Positions 1-8,643 of a stretch of 50,435 bases of DNA are shown here, in pieces. Made by a program: the position numbers and the translations under genes. Origin of the DNA: Bacteroidales bacterium (GTDB lineage Bacteria; Bacteroidota; Bacteroidia; Bacteroidales; Bacteroidaceae); NCBI GenBank assembly GCA_030532685.1, contig JAUNKN010000010.1:1-50435 (forward strand), given 5' to 3'. Position 1 is the first letter of the stretch. Each line of letters opens with the position of its first letter. The notes below the pieces were generated by a model. That model saw only the letters and a program-made list of their open reading frames with translations, did no database searches and was not told where the DNA came from.

Positions 1-1
1 C

Positions 2-34
2 TCCAACCGCAACAAGAGAAATTCTAATCGCTAA
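2..34 (+). CDS. rpsC: 30S ribosomal protein S3, C-terminal end (partial)
   Basis: Only the last ten codons are inside the window. Frame 2 reads SNRNKRNSNR and then TAA at 32-34. The basic, Asn/Arg-rich tail matches the C-terminus of Bacteroidales S3 proteins as I remember them, and S3 is the gene expected directly upstream of rplP. The identification rests mainly on this position, because ten residues are too few for a homology call. The gap to rplP is 19 bp, so the two would be co-transcribed. Confidence 0.75.
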   Translation, partial: SNRNKRNSNR

Positions 35-53
35 ACGTTTCCGCTAAGACAAC

Positions 54-479
54 ATGTTACAGCCTAAAAGAACCAAATATCGCCGCCCGCATAAGGGCCG
101 CAGCAAAGGCACAGCACAGCGCGGCAACCAACTCGCTTTTGGTAGTTTCGGTATCAAGAGCCTTGATACGCACTGGATTACTGGTCGTCAAATCGAAGCC
201 GCTCGTATCGCGATGACGCGCTATATGCAGCGTGAGGGTCAGAGCTGGATCCGCATTTTCCCTGACAAACCAATCACTAAGAAGCCTGCCGACGTACGTA
301 TGGGTAAGGGTAAGGGTGACCCCGTAGGTTACGTGTTCCCCATTACCCCCGGCCGCATCATTTTTGAAATCGAAGGTGTTCCCTTCGAGGTTGCCAAGGA
401 AGCTCTTCGTCTCGCCGCTCAGAAGCTCCCCGTGACAACTAAGTTCATTGTTCGACACGACTACGACAAAAACGCTTGA
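54..479 (+). CDS. rplP: 50S ribosomal protein L16
   Basis: 141 residues, the normal length for L16. L16 sits on the 23S rRNA near the A-site tRNA elbow and helps organise the peptidyl-transferase centre. The start [11 protein letters not shown] and the internal [11 protein letters not shown] segment (about residues 83-93) are family hallmarks. It follows the rpsC tail by 19 bp and its TGA lies 2 bp before the rpmC ATG, as expected for the L16-L29 pair. The long antisense frame over this gene (57-458) is a codon-bias shadow. Confidence 0.98.
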   Translation: MLQPKRTKYRRPHKGRSKGTAQRGNQLAFGSFGIKSLDTHWITGRQIEAARIAMTRYMQREGQSWIRIFPDKPITKKPADVRMGKGKGDPVGYVFPITPGRIIFEIEGVPFEVAKEALRLAAQKLPVTTKFIVRHDYDKNA

Positions 480-481
480 TT

Positions 482-667
482 ATGAAAATTGCAGAAATTC
501 GCGAACTCAAAAGCAAGGGTGAACTCGCAGAACGCCTTGCAGCTGAAGTTGCCACCTATGAAAATATGGTGATCAACCACAGCATCTCTCCCCTGGAAAA
601 CTCTGCACAGATCAAGACTTTGCGTCGTACCATCGCTAAGATGAAGACTGTGCTCAACGAGAAGTAA
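482..667 (+). CDS. rpmC: 50S ribosomal protein L29
   Basis: A protein of 61 residues starting MKIAEIRELKSKGELAERL. It is the small two-helix L29 that lies at the polypeptide exit tunnel and contributes to the docking site for SRP and trigger factor. An in-frame TTG at 476 would overlap the rplP stop; the ATG at 482 gives the usual L29 N-terminus and is preferred. Nearly the whole protein is charged and alpha-helical. It is followed by an unusually large 158-bp gap before rpsQ that holds a strong inverted repeat. Confidence 0.96.
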   Translation: MKIAEIRELKSKGELAERLAAEVATYENMVINHSISPLENSAQIKTLRRTIAKMKTVLNEK

Positions 668-680
668 CCAAGGCATAGGA

Positions 681-797
681 GCTTGAAAGTATGCTACACG
701 TGCGCGTTTTCCCCTTGCGAGACGGCAATTGATGAACACCGCAGAGCCTCGACGCATCGCTCGTGAGGGCAAAACACGACGAGTAGCATCCACAAGC
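681..797 (+). ncRNA. Long imperfect hairpin between rpmC and rpsQ (candidate cis-regulatory RNA)
   Basis: The intercistronic RNA can fold into one long stem. GCTTG (681-685) pairs with CAAGC (793-797), and ATGCTAC (691-697) with GTAGCAT (783-789). Further in, GTTTT (706-710) pairs with AAAAC (771-775), and after one C-C mismatch CCCTTGCGAG (712-721) pairs with CTCGTGAGGG (760-769, two wobbles). The apical loop is about 38 nt. No credible gene fits: the 60-codon frame at 729-911 runs into rpsQ in another frame. A ribosomal-protein binding site, an RNA processing site or a fixed palindromic insertion are all possible, and I cannot tell which. Confidence 0.55.
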
Positions 798-825
798 CCC
801 GAAACCAAAACCATAGAAATCCAGA

Positions 826-1080
826 ATGGAAAGAAACCTCAGAAAAACTCGACAGGGTGTTGTAGTGAGCAACAAGATGGACAAGACCATCGTTGTCGCT
901 GCCAAGTTTAAGGAAAAGCACCCTATTTATGGTAAATTCATCTCCAAGACGAAGAAGTACCATGCACACGATGAGAAGAACGATTGCAACATCGGTGACA
1001 CCGTGCTCATCATGGAAACTCGTCCTCTGAGCAAGACCAAGCGTTGGAGAGTTGTTGAAATCGTAGAAAGAGCTAAGTAA
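826..1080 (+). CDS. rpsQ: 30S ribosomal protein S17
   Basis: 84 residues, the normal S17 length. S17 is a primary 16S rRNA binder with an OB fold. The N-terminus [19 protein letters not shown] and the later KYHAHDE segment are typical of the family. The start at 826 was chosen because it gives the expected N-terminus; the next in-frame Met (MDKT) would remove conserved strand 1. The gene is separated from rpmC by a structured 158-bp gap but is followed by rplN after only 2 bp. Confidence 0.97.
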   Translation: MERNLRKTRQGVVVSNKMDKTIVVAAKFKEKHPIYGKFISKTKKYHAHDEKNDCNIGDTVLIMETRPLSKTKRWRVVEIVERAK

Positions 1081-1082
1081 CC

Positions 1083-1448
1083 ATGATCCAATCAGAATCA
1101 AGATTAACTGTTTGCGACAACAGTGGTGCTCGTGAAGCCCTCTGCATTCGCGTGCTCGGCGGTACTCGTCGTCGCTATGCTTCGGTGGGCGATGTCATCG
1201 TTGTTACTGTAAAGAGCGTCATCCCCTCAAGTGACATCAAGAAGGGTACTGTATCGAAAGCCCTCATTGTTCGCACCAAAAAGGAAATCCGTCGTCCTGA
1301 TGGCTCCTATATTCGTTTTGACGATAACGCTTGCGTTCTCCTCAATAACGCTGGTGAAATCCGCGGTAGCCGTATCTTTGGCCCCGTTGCTCGTGAATTG
1401 CGTGCTGTGAACATGAAGGTGGTGTCTTTGGCTCCCGAAGTACTCTAA
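1083..1448 (+). CDS. rplN: 50S ribosomal protein L14
   Basis: 121 residues, full length. The opening [19 protein letters not shown] is nearly invariant in bacterial L14. L14 forms part of the subunit interface with 16S rRNA helix 14 and is a contact site for the silencing factor RsfS, whose gene is also in this window near 41.3 kb. It begins 2 bp after the rpsQ stop, which suggests translational coupling. Confidence 0.98.
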   Translation: MIQSESRLTVCDNSGAREALCIRVLGGTRRRYASVGDVIVVTVKSVIPSSDIKKGTVSKALIVRTKKEIRRPDGSYIRFDDNACVLLNNAGEIRGSRIFGPVARELRAVNMKVVSLAPEVL

Positions 1449-1479
1449 TCCTCACAAGACAAAAAGACTACATCTCAAA

Positions 1480-1797
1480 ATGAGTAAGTTACATATCAAG
1501 AAGGGTGATACCGTATATGTACTCGCTGGTAAGGACAAGAACAAAACCGGTAAGGTGCTTCGCGTTCTCGTTGACAAGCAGCGTGCAATTGTAGAGGGTA
1601 TCAATATGGTTCAGAAGAGCCAAAAACCCAGTGCACAAAATCCTCAGGGTGGTTTCGTAAAGACCGAAGCTCCCATTCATATTTCCAACTTGAATGTGGT
1701 AGACCCCAAGACTGGCAAGCCTACTCGTATTGGCCGTCAGCTCAAGGATGGTAAGCTCGTCCGCATCGCTAAAAAATCAGGAGAGGAGATTAAGTAA
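1480..1797 (+). CDS. rplX: 50S ribosomal protein L24
   Basis: 105 residues. The KOW motif occupies the N-terminal part ([20 protein letters not shown], about residues 7-26), followed by the family segment for 23S rRNA domain I assembly near the tunnel exit. Its TAA shares an A with the ATG of rplE (TAATG at 1795-1799), so L5 translation is probably coupled by termination-reinitiation. Confidence 0.97.
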   Translation: MSKLHIKKGDTVYVLAGKDKNKTGKVLRVLVDKQRAIVEGINMVQKSQKPSAQNPQGGFVKTEAPIHISNLNVVDPKTGKPTRIGRQLKDGKLVRIAKKSGEEIK

Positions 1798-2351
1798 TGA
1801 ATACAGCACAACTTAAGAAAGAATACAAGGAGCGTATTGCTCCTGCGCTGATGGAGAAGTTCGGCTACTCTTCTTCTATGCAAATCCCCGTGCTCAAGAA
1901 GATCGTCATCAACCAAGGTCTCGGAATGGCTACAGCCGACAAGAAGATCATTGACGTGGCTATCAATGAGCTCACTACTATTACGGGTCAAAAGGCCGTT
2001 GCTACCGTGTCTAAGAAGGACGTAGCAAACTTTAAGCTCCGTAAGAAGATGCCTATCGGTGTTATGGTTACTCTCCGTCGTGAGCGTATGTACGAATTCC
2101 TCGAGAAGCTCGTTCGTGTAGCTCTCCCCCGTATCCGTGACTTCAAGGGTATCGAAAGCAAACTCGATGGCCGTGGCAACTACACCTTGGGTATTCAAGA
2201 GCAGATCATCTTCCCCGAAATCAACATTGATGCTATCGACCGTATTCTCGGTATGAATATCACTTTCGTGACTTCGGCTGCTACGGATGAAGAAGGCTAC
2301 GCTCTTCTCAAGGAGTTCGGTCTTCCTTTCAAGAACGCAAAAAATAACTAA
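1797..2351 (+). CDS. rplE: 50S ribosomal protein L5
   Basis: 184 residues, within the normal L5 range. L5 binds 5S rRNA and forms the B1b inter-subunit bridge with S13 (rpsM, also in this window). Recognisable segments are [12 protein letters not shown] near residue 37 and the C-terminal [17 protein letters not shown] block. The start codon overlaps the rplX stop by one base. Confidence 0.98.
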   Translation: MNTAQLKKEYKERIAPALMEKFGYSSSMQIPVLKKIVINQGLGMATADKKIIDVAINELTTITGQKAVATVSKKDVANFKLRKKMPIGVMVTLRRERMYEFLEKLVRVALPRIRDFKGIESKLDGRGNYTLGIQEQIIFPEINIDAIDRILGMNITFVTSAATDEEGYALLKEFGLPFKNAKNN

Positions 2352-2359
2352 TCAGCGAT

Positions 2360-2662
2360 ATGGCAAAAGAATCAATGAAGGCACGCGAAGTGAAGCGTGC
2401 TAAGATGGTAGCCAAGTATGCCGCTAAGCGTGCAGCTCTCAAAGAAATCGTGAATCACAGCGATGATCCCCAGGCTGCTTACGAAGCTGCTCAAAAGCTC
2501 CAGTCTATCCCCCGCAACGCCAACCCCATCCGTCTGCACAACCGCTGTCAGATTACGGGCCGTCCCAAGGGATATATTCGCCTTTTCGGTCTGAGCCGTA
2601 TCCAATTCCGTGAAATGGCTTCTGCCGGTCTTATCCCTGGCGTTCGCAAGGCTTCTTGGTAA
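2360..2662 (+). CDS. rpsN: 30S ribosomal protein S14, zinc-free long form
   Basis: 100 residues, the long S14 type. The C-terminal core [15 protein letters not shown]-like segment (about residues 70-86, here [15 protein letters not shown]) has a single Cys, not the two CxxC pairs of the short zinc-ribbon form, so this is the C-minus version. It stays functional without zinc. It lies 8 bp after rplE, in the standard spc order. Confidence 0.97.
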   Translation: MAKESMKAREVKRAKMVAKYAAKRAALKEIVNHSDDPQAAYEAAQKLQSIPRNANPIRLHNRCQITGRPKGYIRLFGLSRIQFREMASAGLIPGVRKASW

Positions 2663-2740
2663 GCCACTCTTCTAAAACGCGTGAATCGCGCAAATACTTT
2701 AACACTGTCGGGGACTTCCCGATAAATTAAAATCATCATA

Positions 2741-3136
2741 ATGACTGATCCTATAGCAGACTATTTGACCCGTCTTCGCAACGCTATCCAAGCTAAGCAT
2801 CGCGTTGTTGAAGTGCCCGCGTCAAATTTGAAGAAGGACATCACTAAGATCCTCTTCGAAAAGGGCTACATCCTCAACTACAAGTTCGAGGAAGTTGGTC
2901 CTCAAGGTACTATCAAGATTGCCTTGAAGTACAATCCCGCCACTAAGGTGAGCGCCATCAAGAACCTCAAGCGTGTTTCGACGCCCGGTATGCGTAAGTA
3001 TACTGGCTATCGTGAAATGCCTCGTGTGATCAATGGTCTTGGTATCGCTATCATCTCCACCTCCAAAGGTGTAATGACAGACAAAGAAGCCTCTGAACTC
3101 AAGATTGGCGGCGAGGTTCTTTGCTACGTATATTAA
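2741..3136 (+). CDS. rpsH: 30S ribosomal protein S8
   Basis: 131 residues, full length, starting MTDPIADYLTRLRNA, the conserved N-terminus of S8. S8 is a primary binder of the central domain of 16S rRNA and in Escherichia coli is the translational repressor of the spc operon. A 78-bp gap precedes it. That gap holds only a weak 5-bp hairpin (TCGGG/CCCGA around 2709-2723) with no U tract, so I do not call a terminator there. Confidence 0.98.
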   Translation: MTDPIADYLTRLRNAIQAKHRVVEVPASNLKKDITKILFEKGYILNYKFEEVGPQGTIKIALKYNPATKVSAIKNLKRVSTPGMRKYTGYREMPRVINGLGIAIISTSKGVMTDKEASELKIGGEVLCYVY

Positions 3137-3154
3137 TCTCTTAGAAGGAACAAA

Positions 3155-3721
3155 ATGTCTAGAATTGGTAAATTGCCGATTAACATTCCCGCAGGCGTAA
3201 CTGCCACTTTGCAGGATAATGTAGTGACTGTAAAAGGTCCGAAGGGTGAGCTCTCTCAGGCTGTTGATCCCTCTATCATTGTCACAATCGAAAATGGACA
3301 AATCACCTTCGCTATCGATGAGAACAGCGAAGTTGAGCAAAAGCAGAAGCAAGCTTTCCACGGTCTGTATCGTGCACTTGTAAACAACATGGTTGTTGGT
3401 GTTACTGAGCAATACAAGGCTGAAATGGAATTGGTAGGTGTTGGTTATCGTGTAGAAAATGCAGGTAATCGTATGACCTTCGCTTTGGGCTTTACGCACC
3501 CCATCGTGATCGAGCTTCCTAAGGAAATCTCGGTAGAGACGAAGATGGAACGTAATAAGAATCCCTATATCTGCCTCACCTCTTGCGATAAGCAACTTCT
3601 TGGACTTGTATGTGCCAAGATTCGCTCCTTCCGCAAGCCTGAGCCTTACAAGGGTAAGGGTATCCTTTATGTTGGCGAACAAATTCGTCGCAAGTCGGGT
3701 AAGTCAGCAGGTGCTAAGTAA
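3155..3721 (+). CDS. rplF: 50S ribosomal protein L6
   Basis: 188 residues, slightly longer than the approximately 177 typical of E. coli. It has the two repeated L6 domains, starting MSRIGKLPINIPAGV and ending with KPEPYKGKGILYVGEQIRRK, which is the conserved rRNA-binding C-terminal motif. L6 binds near the sarcin-ricin loop. It follows rpsH by 18 bp. Confidence 0.98.
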   Translation: MSRIGKLPINIPAGVTATLQDNVVTVKGPKGELSQAVDPSIIVTIENGQITFAIDENSEVEQKQKQAFHGLYRALVNNMVVGVTEQYKAEMELVGVGYRVENAGNRMTFALGFTHPIVIELPKEISVETKMERNKNPYICLTSCDKQLLGLVCAKIRSFRKPEPYKGKGILYVGEQIRRKSGKSAGAK

Positions 3722-3743
3722 TCTCTAATCACGACACAAGATT

Positions 3744-4088
3744 ATGACAAAAGAAAAAGAAGCTAGACGCGTAAAAATCAAATATCGCGTTCGCAATAAA
3801 ATCTCTGGTACTGCTGAGCGTCCCCGTATGAGTGTGTTCCGCAGTAATAAGCAGATTTACGTCCAAATCATCAACGACGAGGCTGGCAACACGCTCGTAG
3901 CTGCTTCTTCTCTCGGTTTGGAAGCTTGCCCCAAGAAGGAACAAGCTTTCAAGGTTGGAGAAGCTGCTGCAAAGAAAGCTCTCGAAGCTGGTATCACTAC
4001 TGTTGTTTTTGATCGTAACGGCTATCTCTATCACGGTCGTGTGAAGGAAGTGGCTGAAGGCGCTCGTAATGGTGGACTCAAATTCTAA
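3744..4088 (+). CDS. rplR: 50S ribosomal protein L18
   Basis: 114 residues. L18 binds 5S rRNA together with L5. The typical [23 protein letters not shown]-type N-terminal block is present (about residues 13-35), as is the C-terminal [19 protein letters not shown] block. The stop lies immediately before rpsE: an in-frame ATG of the next gene overlaps the stop at 4088, and the more likely S5 start is six bases further on. Confidence 0.97.
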   Translation: MTKEKEARRVKIKYRVRNKISGTAERPRMSVFRSNKQIYVQIINDEAGNTLVAASSLGLEACPKKEQAFKVGEAAAKKALEAGITTVVFDRNGYLYHGRVKEVAEGARNGGLKF

Positions 4089-4093
4089 TGATT

Positions 4094-4600
4094 ATGGCAA
4101 ACAGAGTAAACGTAAACAATGAAGAATTGAAGGATAGACTCGTTGCTATCAATCGTGTGACAAAAGTTACCAAGGGTGGCCGTACTTTCACTTTCGCTGC
4201 TATTGTAGTAGTGGGCGACGGTAAGGGAGTTATCGGTTATGGTCTTGGCAAGGCCGGCGAAGTTACCGCCGCTATTGCTAAGGGCGTAGAAGCTGCGAAG
4301 AAAAACCTCGTTAAGGTGCCCATCATTAAGGGTACTGTACCTCACGAGCAGGCTGCTCGCTTTGGTGGTGCTGAAGTTCTCATCCGCCCCGCATCTGAGG
4401 GTACGGGAGTGGTAGCCGGTGGTGCTATGCGTCCTGTATTTGAAAGCGTAGGTATCCACAACGTTTTGGCTAAGTCTAAGGGTTCTTCCAACCCCCACAA
4501 CTTGGTGAAGGCTACCATCACCGCTCTTGCTGAAATGCGCGACGCTCGCACTGTTGCTGAGCACCGCGGAGTATCCATCGAAAAAGTCTTCAGAGGTTAA
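4094..4600 (+). CDS. rpsE: 30S ribosomal protein S5
   Basis: 168 residues from ATG 4094. The frame also has an ATG at 4088, one base overlapping the rplR stop. [17 protein letters not shown] from the second ATG looks more like known S5 N-termini, so I place the start there, with moderate certainty. The dsRNA-binding N-domain ([15 protein letters not shown]) and the Gly-rich [20 protein letters not shown] loop, which sits near the mRNA entry and helicase site, are clear. Confidence 0.95.
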   Translation: MANRVNVNNEELKDRLVAINRVTKVTKGGRTFTFAAIVVVGDGKGVIGYGLGKAGEVTAAIAKGVEAAKKNLVKVPIIKGTVPHEQAARFGGAEVLIRPASEGTGVVAGGAMRPVFESVGIHNVLAKSKGSSNPHNLVKATITALAEMRDARTVAEHRGVSIEKVFRG

Positions 4601-4602
4601 TC

Positions 4603-4779
4603 ATGGCAACAATCAAGATTAAACAAACCCGCAGCCGCATTGGTGCTTCTATTGATCAGAAGCGCACGCTCGATGCTCTTGGACTCAGAAAGCTCTACCA
4701 AGTTGTAGAACTCCAAGACAATGCCTGCACTCAGGGTATGATTCGCAAGGTTCACCACTTGGTAACCGTAGTAGAATAA
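4603..4779 (+). CDS. rpmD: 50S ribosomal protein L30
   Basis: 58 residues. The frame starts MATIKIKQTRSRIGASIDQK and ends LVTVVE before TAA at 4777-4779. The TRSxIG...RTLDALGLRK pattern is the L30 signature. It starts 2 bp after rpsE and lies 19 bp before rplO, exactly where rpmD is expected in the spc operon. It is too short for a 60-codon cutoff, so it is easy to miss. Confidence 0.96.
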   Translation: MATIKIKQTRSRIGASIDQKRTLDALGLRKLYQVVELQDNACTQGMIRKVHHLVTVVE

Positions 4780-4798
4780 TCAAATACGTCAAGACAAT

Positions 4799-5245
4799 AT
4801 GAAATTACATACACTTAAGCCTGCATGTGGTGCTACCCAGACTCGCAAGCGCATTGGTCGCGGTCCTGGTTCTGGTCTCGGCGGTACTTCTACTCGCGGT
4901 CACAAGGGTGCTAAGGCACGTTCGGGCTATAGCAAGAAGATTGGTTTTGAAGGTGGTCAAATGCCTCTTCAACGTCGTCTGCCTAAGTTTGGTTTCAAGA
5001 ACATCAATCGCGTAGAGTACAAGGCCATCAACTTGAGCACTCTTCAAGCTCTTGCTGAGACTAAGAACTTTGAAAAAATCGGATTGACAGAGTTGCTTGA
5101 AGCTGGTTTCATCACTCCTAAGACTTTGGTAAAGATTTTGGGTAATGGTGAACTTAAGGCCAAGCTTACTGTAGAAGCTCATGCTTTCTCCGCTACTGCC
5201 GAAGCTGCTATTACTGCAGCTGGTGGTACGGTAACCAAACTCTAA
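4799..5245 (+). CDS. rplO: 50S ribosomal protein L15
   Basis: 148 residues, full length. The N-terminal half is the extended Gly/Arg-rich tail that threads into 23S rRNA (RKRIGRGPGSGLGGTSTRGH, about residues 17-36). The C-terminal half is the globular L18e/L15P fold. It sits 24 bp upstream of secY, the standard arrangement. Confidence 0.98.
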   Translation: MKLHTLKPACGATQTRKRIGRGPGSGLGGTSTRGHKGAKARSGYSKKIGFEGGQMPLQRRLPKFGFKNINRVEYKAINLSTLQALAETKNFEKIGLTELLEAGFITPKTLVKILGNGELKAKLTVEAHAFSATAEAAITAAGGTVTKL

Positions 5246-5269
5246 TGTTCTCGTAATTCCTAGAGTCGA

Positions 5270-6607
5270 ATGAAAAAAATAATCGAAAACCTCAAGAACA
5301 TTTGGCGCATCGAGGACTTACGCATGCGTATCCTCATCACCATTTTGTTCGTGGCCATTTACCGCTTTGGCTCTCAGATTGTCCTTCCGGGCATCGACTC
5401 CACAGCTCTGGCCAACTTGCAACAGCAAACATCTGGTGGACTGATGTCGCTCCTCGATATGTTCTCTGGTGGTGCATTCTCACAAGCTTCAATCTTTGCT
5501 TTGGGTATTATGCCCTACATTACGGCTTCGATTGTTATTCAGCTCTTGGCAGTTGCAGTTCCTTATTTCCAAAAGATGCAGCGTGAAGGCGAGAGTGGTC
5601 GTCGCAAGATCAATCAATACACACGTTTTTTGACCTTGGCCATTCTCACTTTCCAAGCACCTACTTATCTGCTCAACCTTAAGGAGCAAACCGCTGGTAG
5701 CGGTGCTTTCTTGATGGGCGATGGATTGGGCTTTATGCTCACTTCTACGTTTATTTTGGCAGCAGGTTCAATGTTTGTACTATGGCTTGGTGAGCGTATC
5801 ACCGATCGTGGTGTCGGACAAGGTGTTTCAATCATCATTATGGTGGGTATCATTGCCCGCTTGCCCCTTTCGCTGATAGAAGAATTTACCTCTGCAGCTT
5901 CGGGCGCAGAAGGAGGTGGATTTATCAAGTTCTTGGTAGAAATCCTTATCCTTGTTGGAGTGATGGCTGTTGCTATTCTTTTGGTAAAAGCTGTTCGTAA
6001 AGTTCCTGTACAGTACGCAAAGCGCATCGAAGGAAATGGAAGAAATCAGATTGGTGGTGCTCGCCAATACATTCCTCTCAAGCTCTTCGCTGCTAACGTG
6101 ATGCCTATCATCTTTGCACAAGCCATTATGTTTATCCCTATGATGCTTGTGCAGGTTTCAGGTAGTGAGAATGCTATCTTGCGCCAGTTTATGGATCACC
6201 ACAGCGTGCTTTACAATCTTGTGTTTGTCTTCCTGATTGTCGCATTTACCTATTTCTATACGGCAATTACCATGAACCCCGTGCAAATGGCCGAAGACAT
6301 GAAGCGTAATAATGGTTTTATTCCTGGTATCAAGCCCGGAAAGGATACGGCAGATTACATTGACAATGTAATGTCACATCTCACATTGCCTGGTTCTCTG
6401 TTCATTGCGCTGATTGCCATCCTTCCTACTTTTGCAAGCATGTTTGGTGTGAAGCAAGGGTTTGCACAGTTCTTTGGTGGCACATCGTTGCTCATCCTTG
6501 TTGGTGTAGTGCTCGATACTATACAACAGATAGACAGTTATATGTCGGTGCGCAACTATGATCGTATGCTAAATGCTGGACATACACGAAACCGTTCAAA
6601 CGACTAA
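5270..6607 (+). CDS. secY: Preprotein translocase subunit SecY
   Basis: 445 residues with ten hydrophobic segments. SecY is the channel of the Sec translocon in the inner membrane. Recognisable blocks are the plug-region segment GGLMSLLDMFSGGAFSQAS near residue 45, the GIMPYITASI segment following it, and the conserved cytoplasmic loop with NPVQMAEDMKRNNGFIPGI near residue 345. It is co-transcribed with the ribosomal genes, as in most bacteria, and is followed by map after 24 bp. Confidence 0.98.
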   Translation: MKKIIENLKNIWRIEDLRMRILITILFVAIYRFGSQIVLPGIDSTALANLQQQTSGGLMSLLDMFSGGAFSQASIFALGIMPYITASIVIQLLAVAVPYFQKMQREGESGRRKINQYTRFLTLAILTFQAPTYLLNLKEQTAGSGAFLMGDGLGFMLTSTFILAAGSMFVLWLGERITDRGVGQGVSIIIMVGIIARLPLSLIEEFTSAASGAEGGGFIKFLVEILILVGVMAVAILLVKAVRKVPVQYAKRIEGNGRNQIGGARQYIPLKLFAANVMPIIFAQAIMFIPMMLVQVSGSENAILRQFMDHHSVLYNLVFVFLIVAFTYFYTAITMNPVQMAEDMKRNNGFIPGIKPGKDTADYIDNVMSHLTLPGSLFIALIAILPTFASMFGVKQGFAQFFGGTSLLILVGVVLDTIQQIDSYMSVRNYDRMLNAGHTRNRSND

Positions 6608-6631
6608 GCCACAATAAGACCTTACACTCAG

Positions 6632-7432
6632 ATGATTTATCTGAAGACAGAAGAAGAAATCGAGTTGTTGCGCAAAGCCAACTTGTTGGTGAGCGCAACA
6701 CTCGCAGAGATAGCAAAACATGTGAAGCCAGGTGTATCCACTCTTGAGCTGGATACCTTGGCCGAGCAGTTTATCCGTGACCACGGAGCTATCCCAACTT
6801 TCAAGGGATTTCCTGCCAGTTTCCCTGGAACTCCTCCTTTTCCTGCTTCTTTGTGTACTTCGGTCAACGAATGCGTTGTTCACGGAGTCCCCACTTCCGA
6901 ACCCTTGCGTGAGGGCGATATCGTGTCAATAGATTGCGGTACCTACCTCGAGGGCTTTTGTGGAGATTCTGCCTACACTTTTTGTGTGGGAGAAGTAAGT
7001 GAAGAAAAAAGGAAACTTCTACGTGCTACGAAAGATAGCCTTTATAAAGCCATTGATATGGCCATTCCTGGTCGACGTATTGGCGACATTGGCTACACCG
7101 TGCAAAGTCATTGCGAAGCCCAAGGTTACGGCATCGTTCGTGAGTTTGTTGGGCATGGAGTAGGACGTGAAATGCACGAGGAACCCGCTGTTCCCAATTA
7201 TGGGAGAGCAGGTACTGGGAAGCAATTGAAAAATGGTATGTGCATTGCTATTGAGCCCATGATAACTTTGGGTAGTCCTGAAATAGGACTTCTCTCCGAC
7301 GGCTGGAGTATCATCACTCGTGATCGTAGTGCCGCTGCTCACTTTGAGCACAGCATTGCCATTCACAACGGCAAAGCAGATATTCTCTCTTCTTTTGAAG
7401 AAATCGAACGAATAGAAGGTCTACTTTATTAA
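6632..7432 (+). CDS. map: Type I methionine aminopeptidase
   Basis: 266 residues. Removes the initiator Met from nascent proteins in the cytosol with a two-metal pita-bread fold. The metal ligands are all present: D101 and D112 (in IDCGTYLEGFCGDS), H175 (FVGHGVG), E208 (AIEPM) and E239 (FEHSIAI). The substrate His is H84 in VVHGVP. The spacing matches E. coli Map with a shift of four. Its place between secY and infA is typical for Bacteroidota and Firmicutes. Confidence 0.98.
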   Translation: MIYLKTEEEIELLRKANLLVSATLAEIAKHVKPGVSTLELDTLAEQFIRDHGAIPTFKGFPASFPGTPPFPASLCTSVNECVVHGVPTSEPLREGDIVSIDCGTYLEGFCGDSAYTFCVGEVSEEKRKLLRATKDSLYKAIDMAIPGRRIGDIGYTVQSHCEAQGYGIVREFVGHGVGREMHEEPAVPNYGRAGTGKQLKNGMCIAIEPMITLGSPEIGLLSDGWSIITRDRSAAAHFEHSIAIHNGKADILSSFEEIERIEGLLY

Positions 7433-7447
7433 GTATCCATACTGAAT

Positions 7448-7666
7448 ATGGCTAAACAAACTGCAATTGAACAGGACGGAACCATTCTTGAGGCGTTGAG
7501 CAACGCTATGTTCCGTGTTGAGTTAGAGAACGGTCATCCCATCACCGCTCATATTTCTGGTAAGATGCGTATGCACTACATCAAAATCCTGCCAGGTGAT
7601 AAGGTGAAGGTGGAAATGAGCCCTTACGATTTGTCGAAAGGCAGAATCGTTTTCCGATACAAATAA
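7448..7666 (+). CDS. infA: Translation initiation factor IF-1
   Basis: 72 residues, exactly the usual IF-1 length. A single S1/OB fold occupies the whole protein, and the segment [19 protein letters not shown] (about residues 35-53) is strongly conserved. IF-1 binds the 30S A site during initiation. It lies 15 bp after map and 13 bp before rpmJ. Confidence 0.98.
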   Translation: MAKQTAIEQDGTILEALSNAMFRVELENGHPITAHISGKMRMHYIKILPGDKVKVEMSPYDLSKGRIVFRYK

Positions 7667-7679
7667 ATAACATTCAAAT

Positions 7680-7796
7680 ATGAAAACTCGAGCATCCTTG
7701 AAGAAGCGCACTGCCGACTGCAAGATCGTACGTCGCAAGGGCCGCCTCTATTTGATTAACAAGAAGAACCCTAAGTTCAAGACTCGTCAGGGTTAA
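7680..7796 (+). CDS. rpmJ: 50S ribosomal protein L36, zinc-free type
   Basis: A 38-codon gene: [10 protein letters not shown], then [19 protein letters not shown] and a PKFKTRQG end. The length and the final RQG are diagnostic for L36. Zinc-type L36 has three Cys and one His. Here only C14 remains, so the zinc ribbon is lost, as in other Bacteroidota. It lies 13 bp after infA and 27 bp before rpsM. Confidence 0.97.
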   Translation: MKTRASLKKRTADCKIVRRKGRLYLINKKNPKFKTRQG

Positions 7797-7823
7797 TCTA
7801 ACTTGCAAAACAACTAACTATAT

Positions 7824-8204
7824 ATGGCAATAAGAATTGTTGGTGTTGATTTGCCTCAGAACAAACGAGGTGAAATCGCTTTGACCTATATCTTTGGTAT
7901 CGGTCGTAGTAGCTCGGCAAAGATCCTTGATAAGGCCGGCATAGACAAAGACATCAAGGTAAAAGATTGGACAGACGACCAAGCCGCAAAAATCCGTGAG
8001 ATTATCGGTGCAGAATTCAAAGTAGAAGGTGACCTTCGCTCTGAAATCCAACTGAACATCAAGCGCCTCATGGACATCGGTTGCTACCGTGGTGTGCGTC
8101 ACCGTATCGGTCTTCCCCTCCGTGGACAGAGCACGAAGAACAACGCTCGCACGCGTAAGGGTCGCAAGAAGACTGTTGCTAACAAGAAGAAGGCTACTAA
8201 ATAA
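7824..8204 (+). CDS. rpsM: 30S ribosomal protein S13
   Basis: 126 residues starting [20 protein letters not shown], the usual S13 N-terminus. The C-terminal arm is very basic ([18 protein letters not shown]) and reaches the P-site tRNA. S13 forms head bridges to L5. This gene begins the alpha-operon part of the cluster. Confidence 0.98.
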   Translation: MAIRIVGVDLPQNKRGEIALTYIFGIGRSSSAKILDKAGIDKDIKVKDWTDDQAAKIREIIGAEFKVEGDLRSEIQLNIKRLMDIGCYRGVRHRIGLPLRGQSTKNNARTRKGRKKTVANKKKATK

Positions 8205-8214
8205 TCTGTAAACT

Positions 8215-8604
8215 ATGGCTAAGAAAACAGTCTCTGCAAAGAAGCGTAACGTGAAGATCGACGCACAAGGTCAGCTTCACATTCACAGCTCCTTCAACAA
8301 TATTATCGTTTCGCTTGCCAACAACGAGGGTCAAGTAATCTCTTGGTCAAGCGCTGGTAAAATGGGCTTCCGTGGCTCTAAAAAGAACACTCCCTACGCT
8401 GCTCAGATGGCAGCTCAGGATTGCGCCAAGGTGGCTTTCGATCTCGGTCTCCGCAAGGTGAAGGCCTACGTTAAGGGTCCTGGTAATGGTCGTGAGAGTG
8501 CCATCCGTGCTTGTCACGGTGCTGGTGTAGAGGTTACTGAGATCATCGACGTGACTCCTCTTCCCCACAACGGTTGCCGTCCTCCCAAGCGTCGCAAGCC
8601 CTAA
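8215..8604 (+). CDS. rpsK: 30S ribosomal protein S11
   Basis: 129 residues. The conserved segments [13 protein letters not shown] near residue 22 and the C-terminal [18 protein letters not shown] identify S11. The protein lies on the 30S platform near the mRNA exit and the anti-SD helix. It starts 10 bp after rpsM. Confidence 0.98.
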   Translation: MAKKTVSAKKRNVKIDAQGQLHIHSSFNNIIVSLANNEGQVISWSSAGKMGFRGSKKNTPYAAQMAAQDCAKVAFDLGLRKVKAYVKGPGNGRESAIRACHGAGVEVTEIIDVTPLPHNGCRPPKRRKP

Positions 8605-8643
8605 TCGAAACGTTGAACGTCAATAAATCAAGCATATAAATAT

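Noticed and set aside
729-911. Possible small gene in the rpmC-rpsQ gap
   Set aside because: The frame runs 86 bases into rpsQ in another phase and its sequence coincides with the 3' arm of the hairpin, so RNA structure explains it better.
2663-2740. Hairpin before rpsH as a terminator or attenuator
   Set aside because: The stem is only 5 bp (TCGGG/CCCGA) with no U tract, and the genes on both sides belong to one conserved operon.
4088-4093. rpsE start at 4088 (adds Met-Ile)
   Set aside because: The ATG at 4094 gives the MANRV-type N-terminus typical of Bacteroidales S5. The overlap start remains possible but is less likely.
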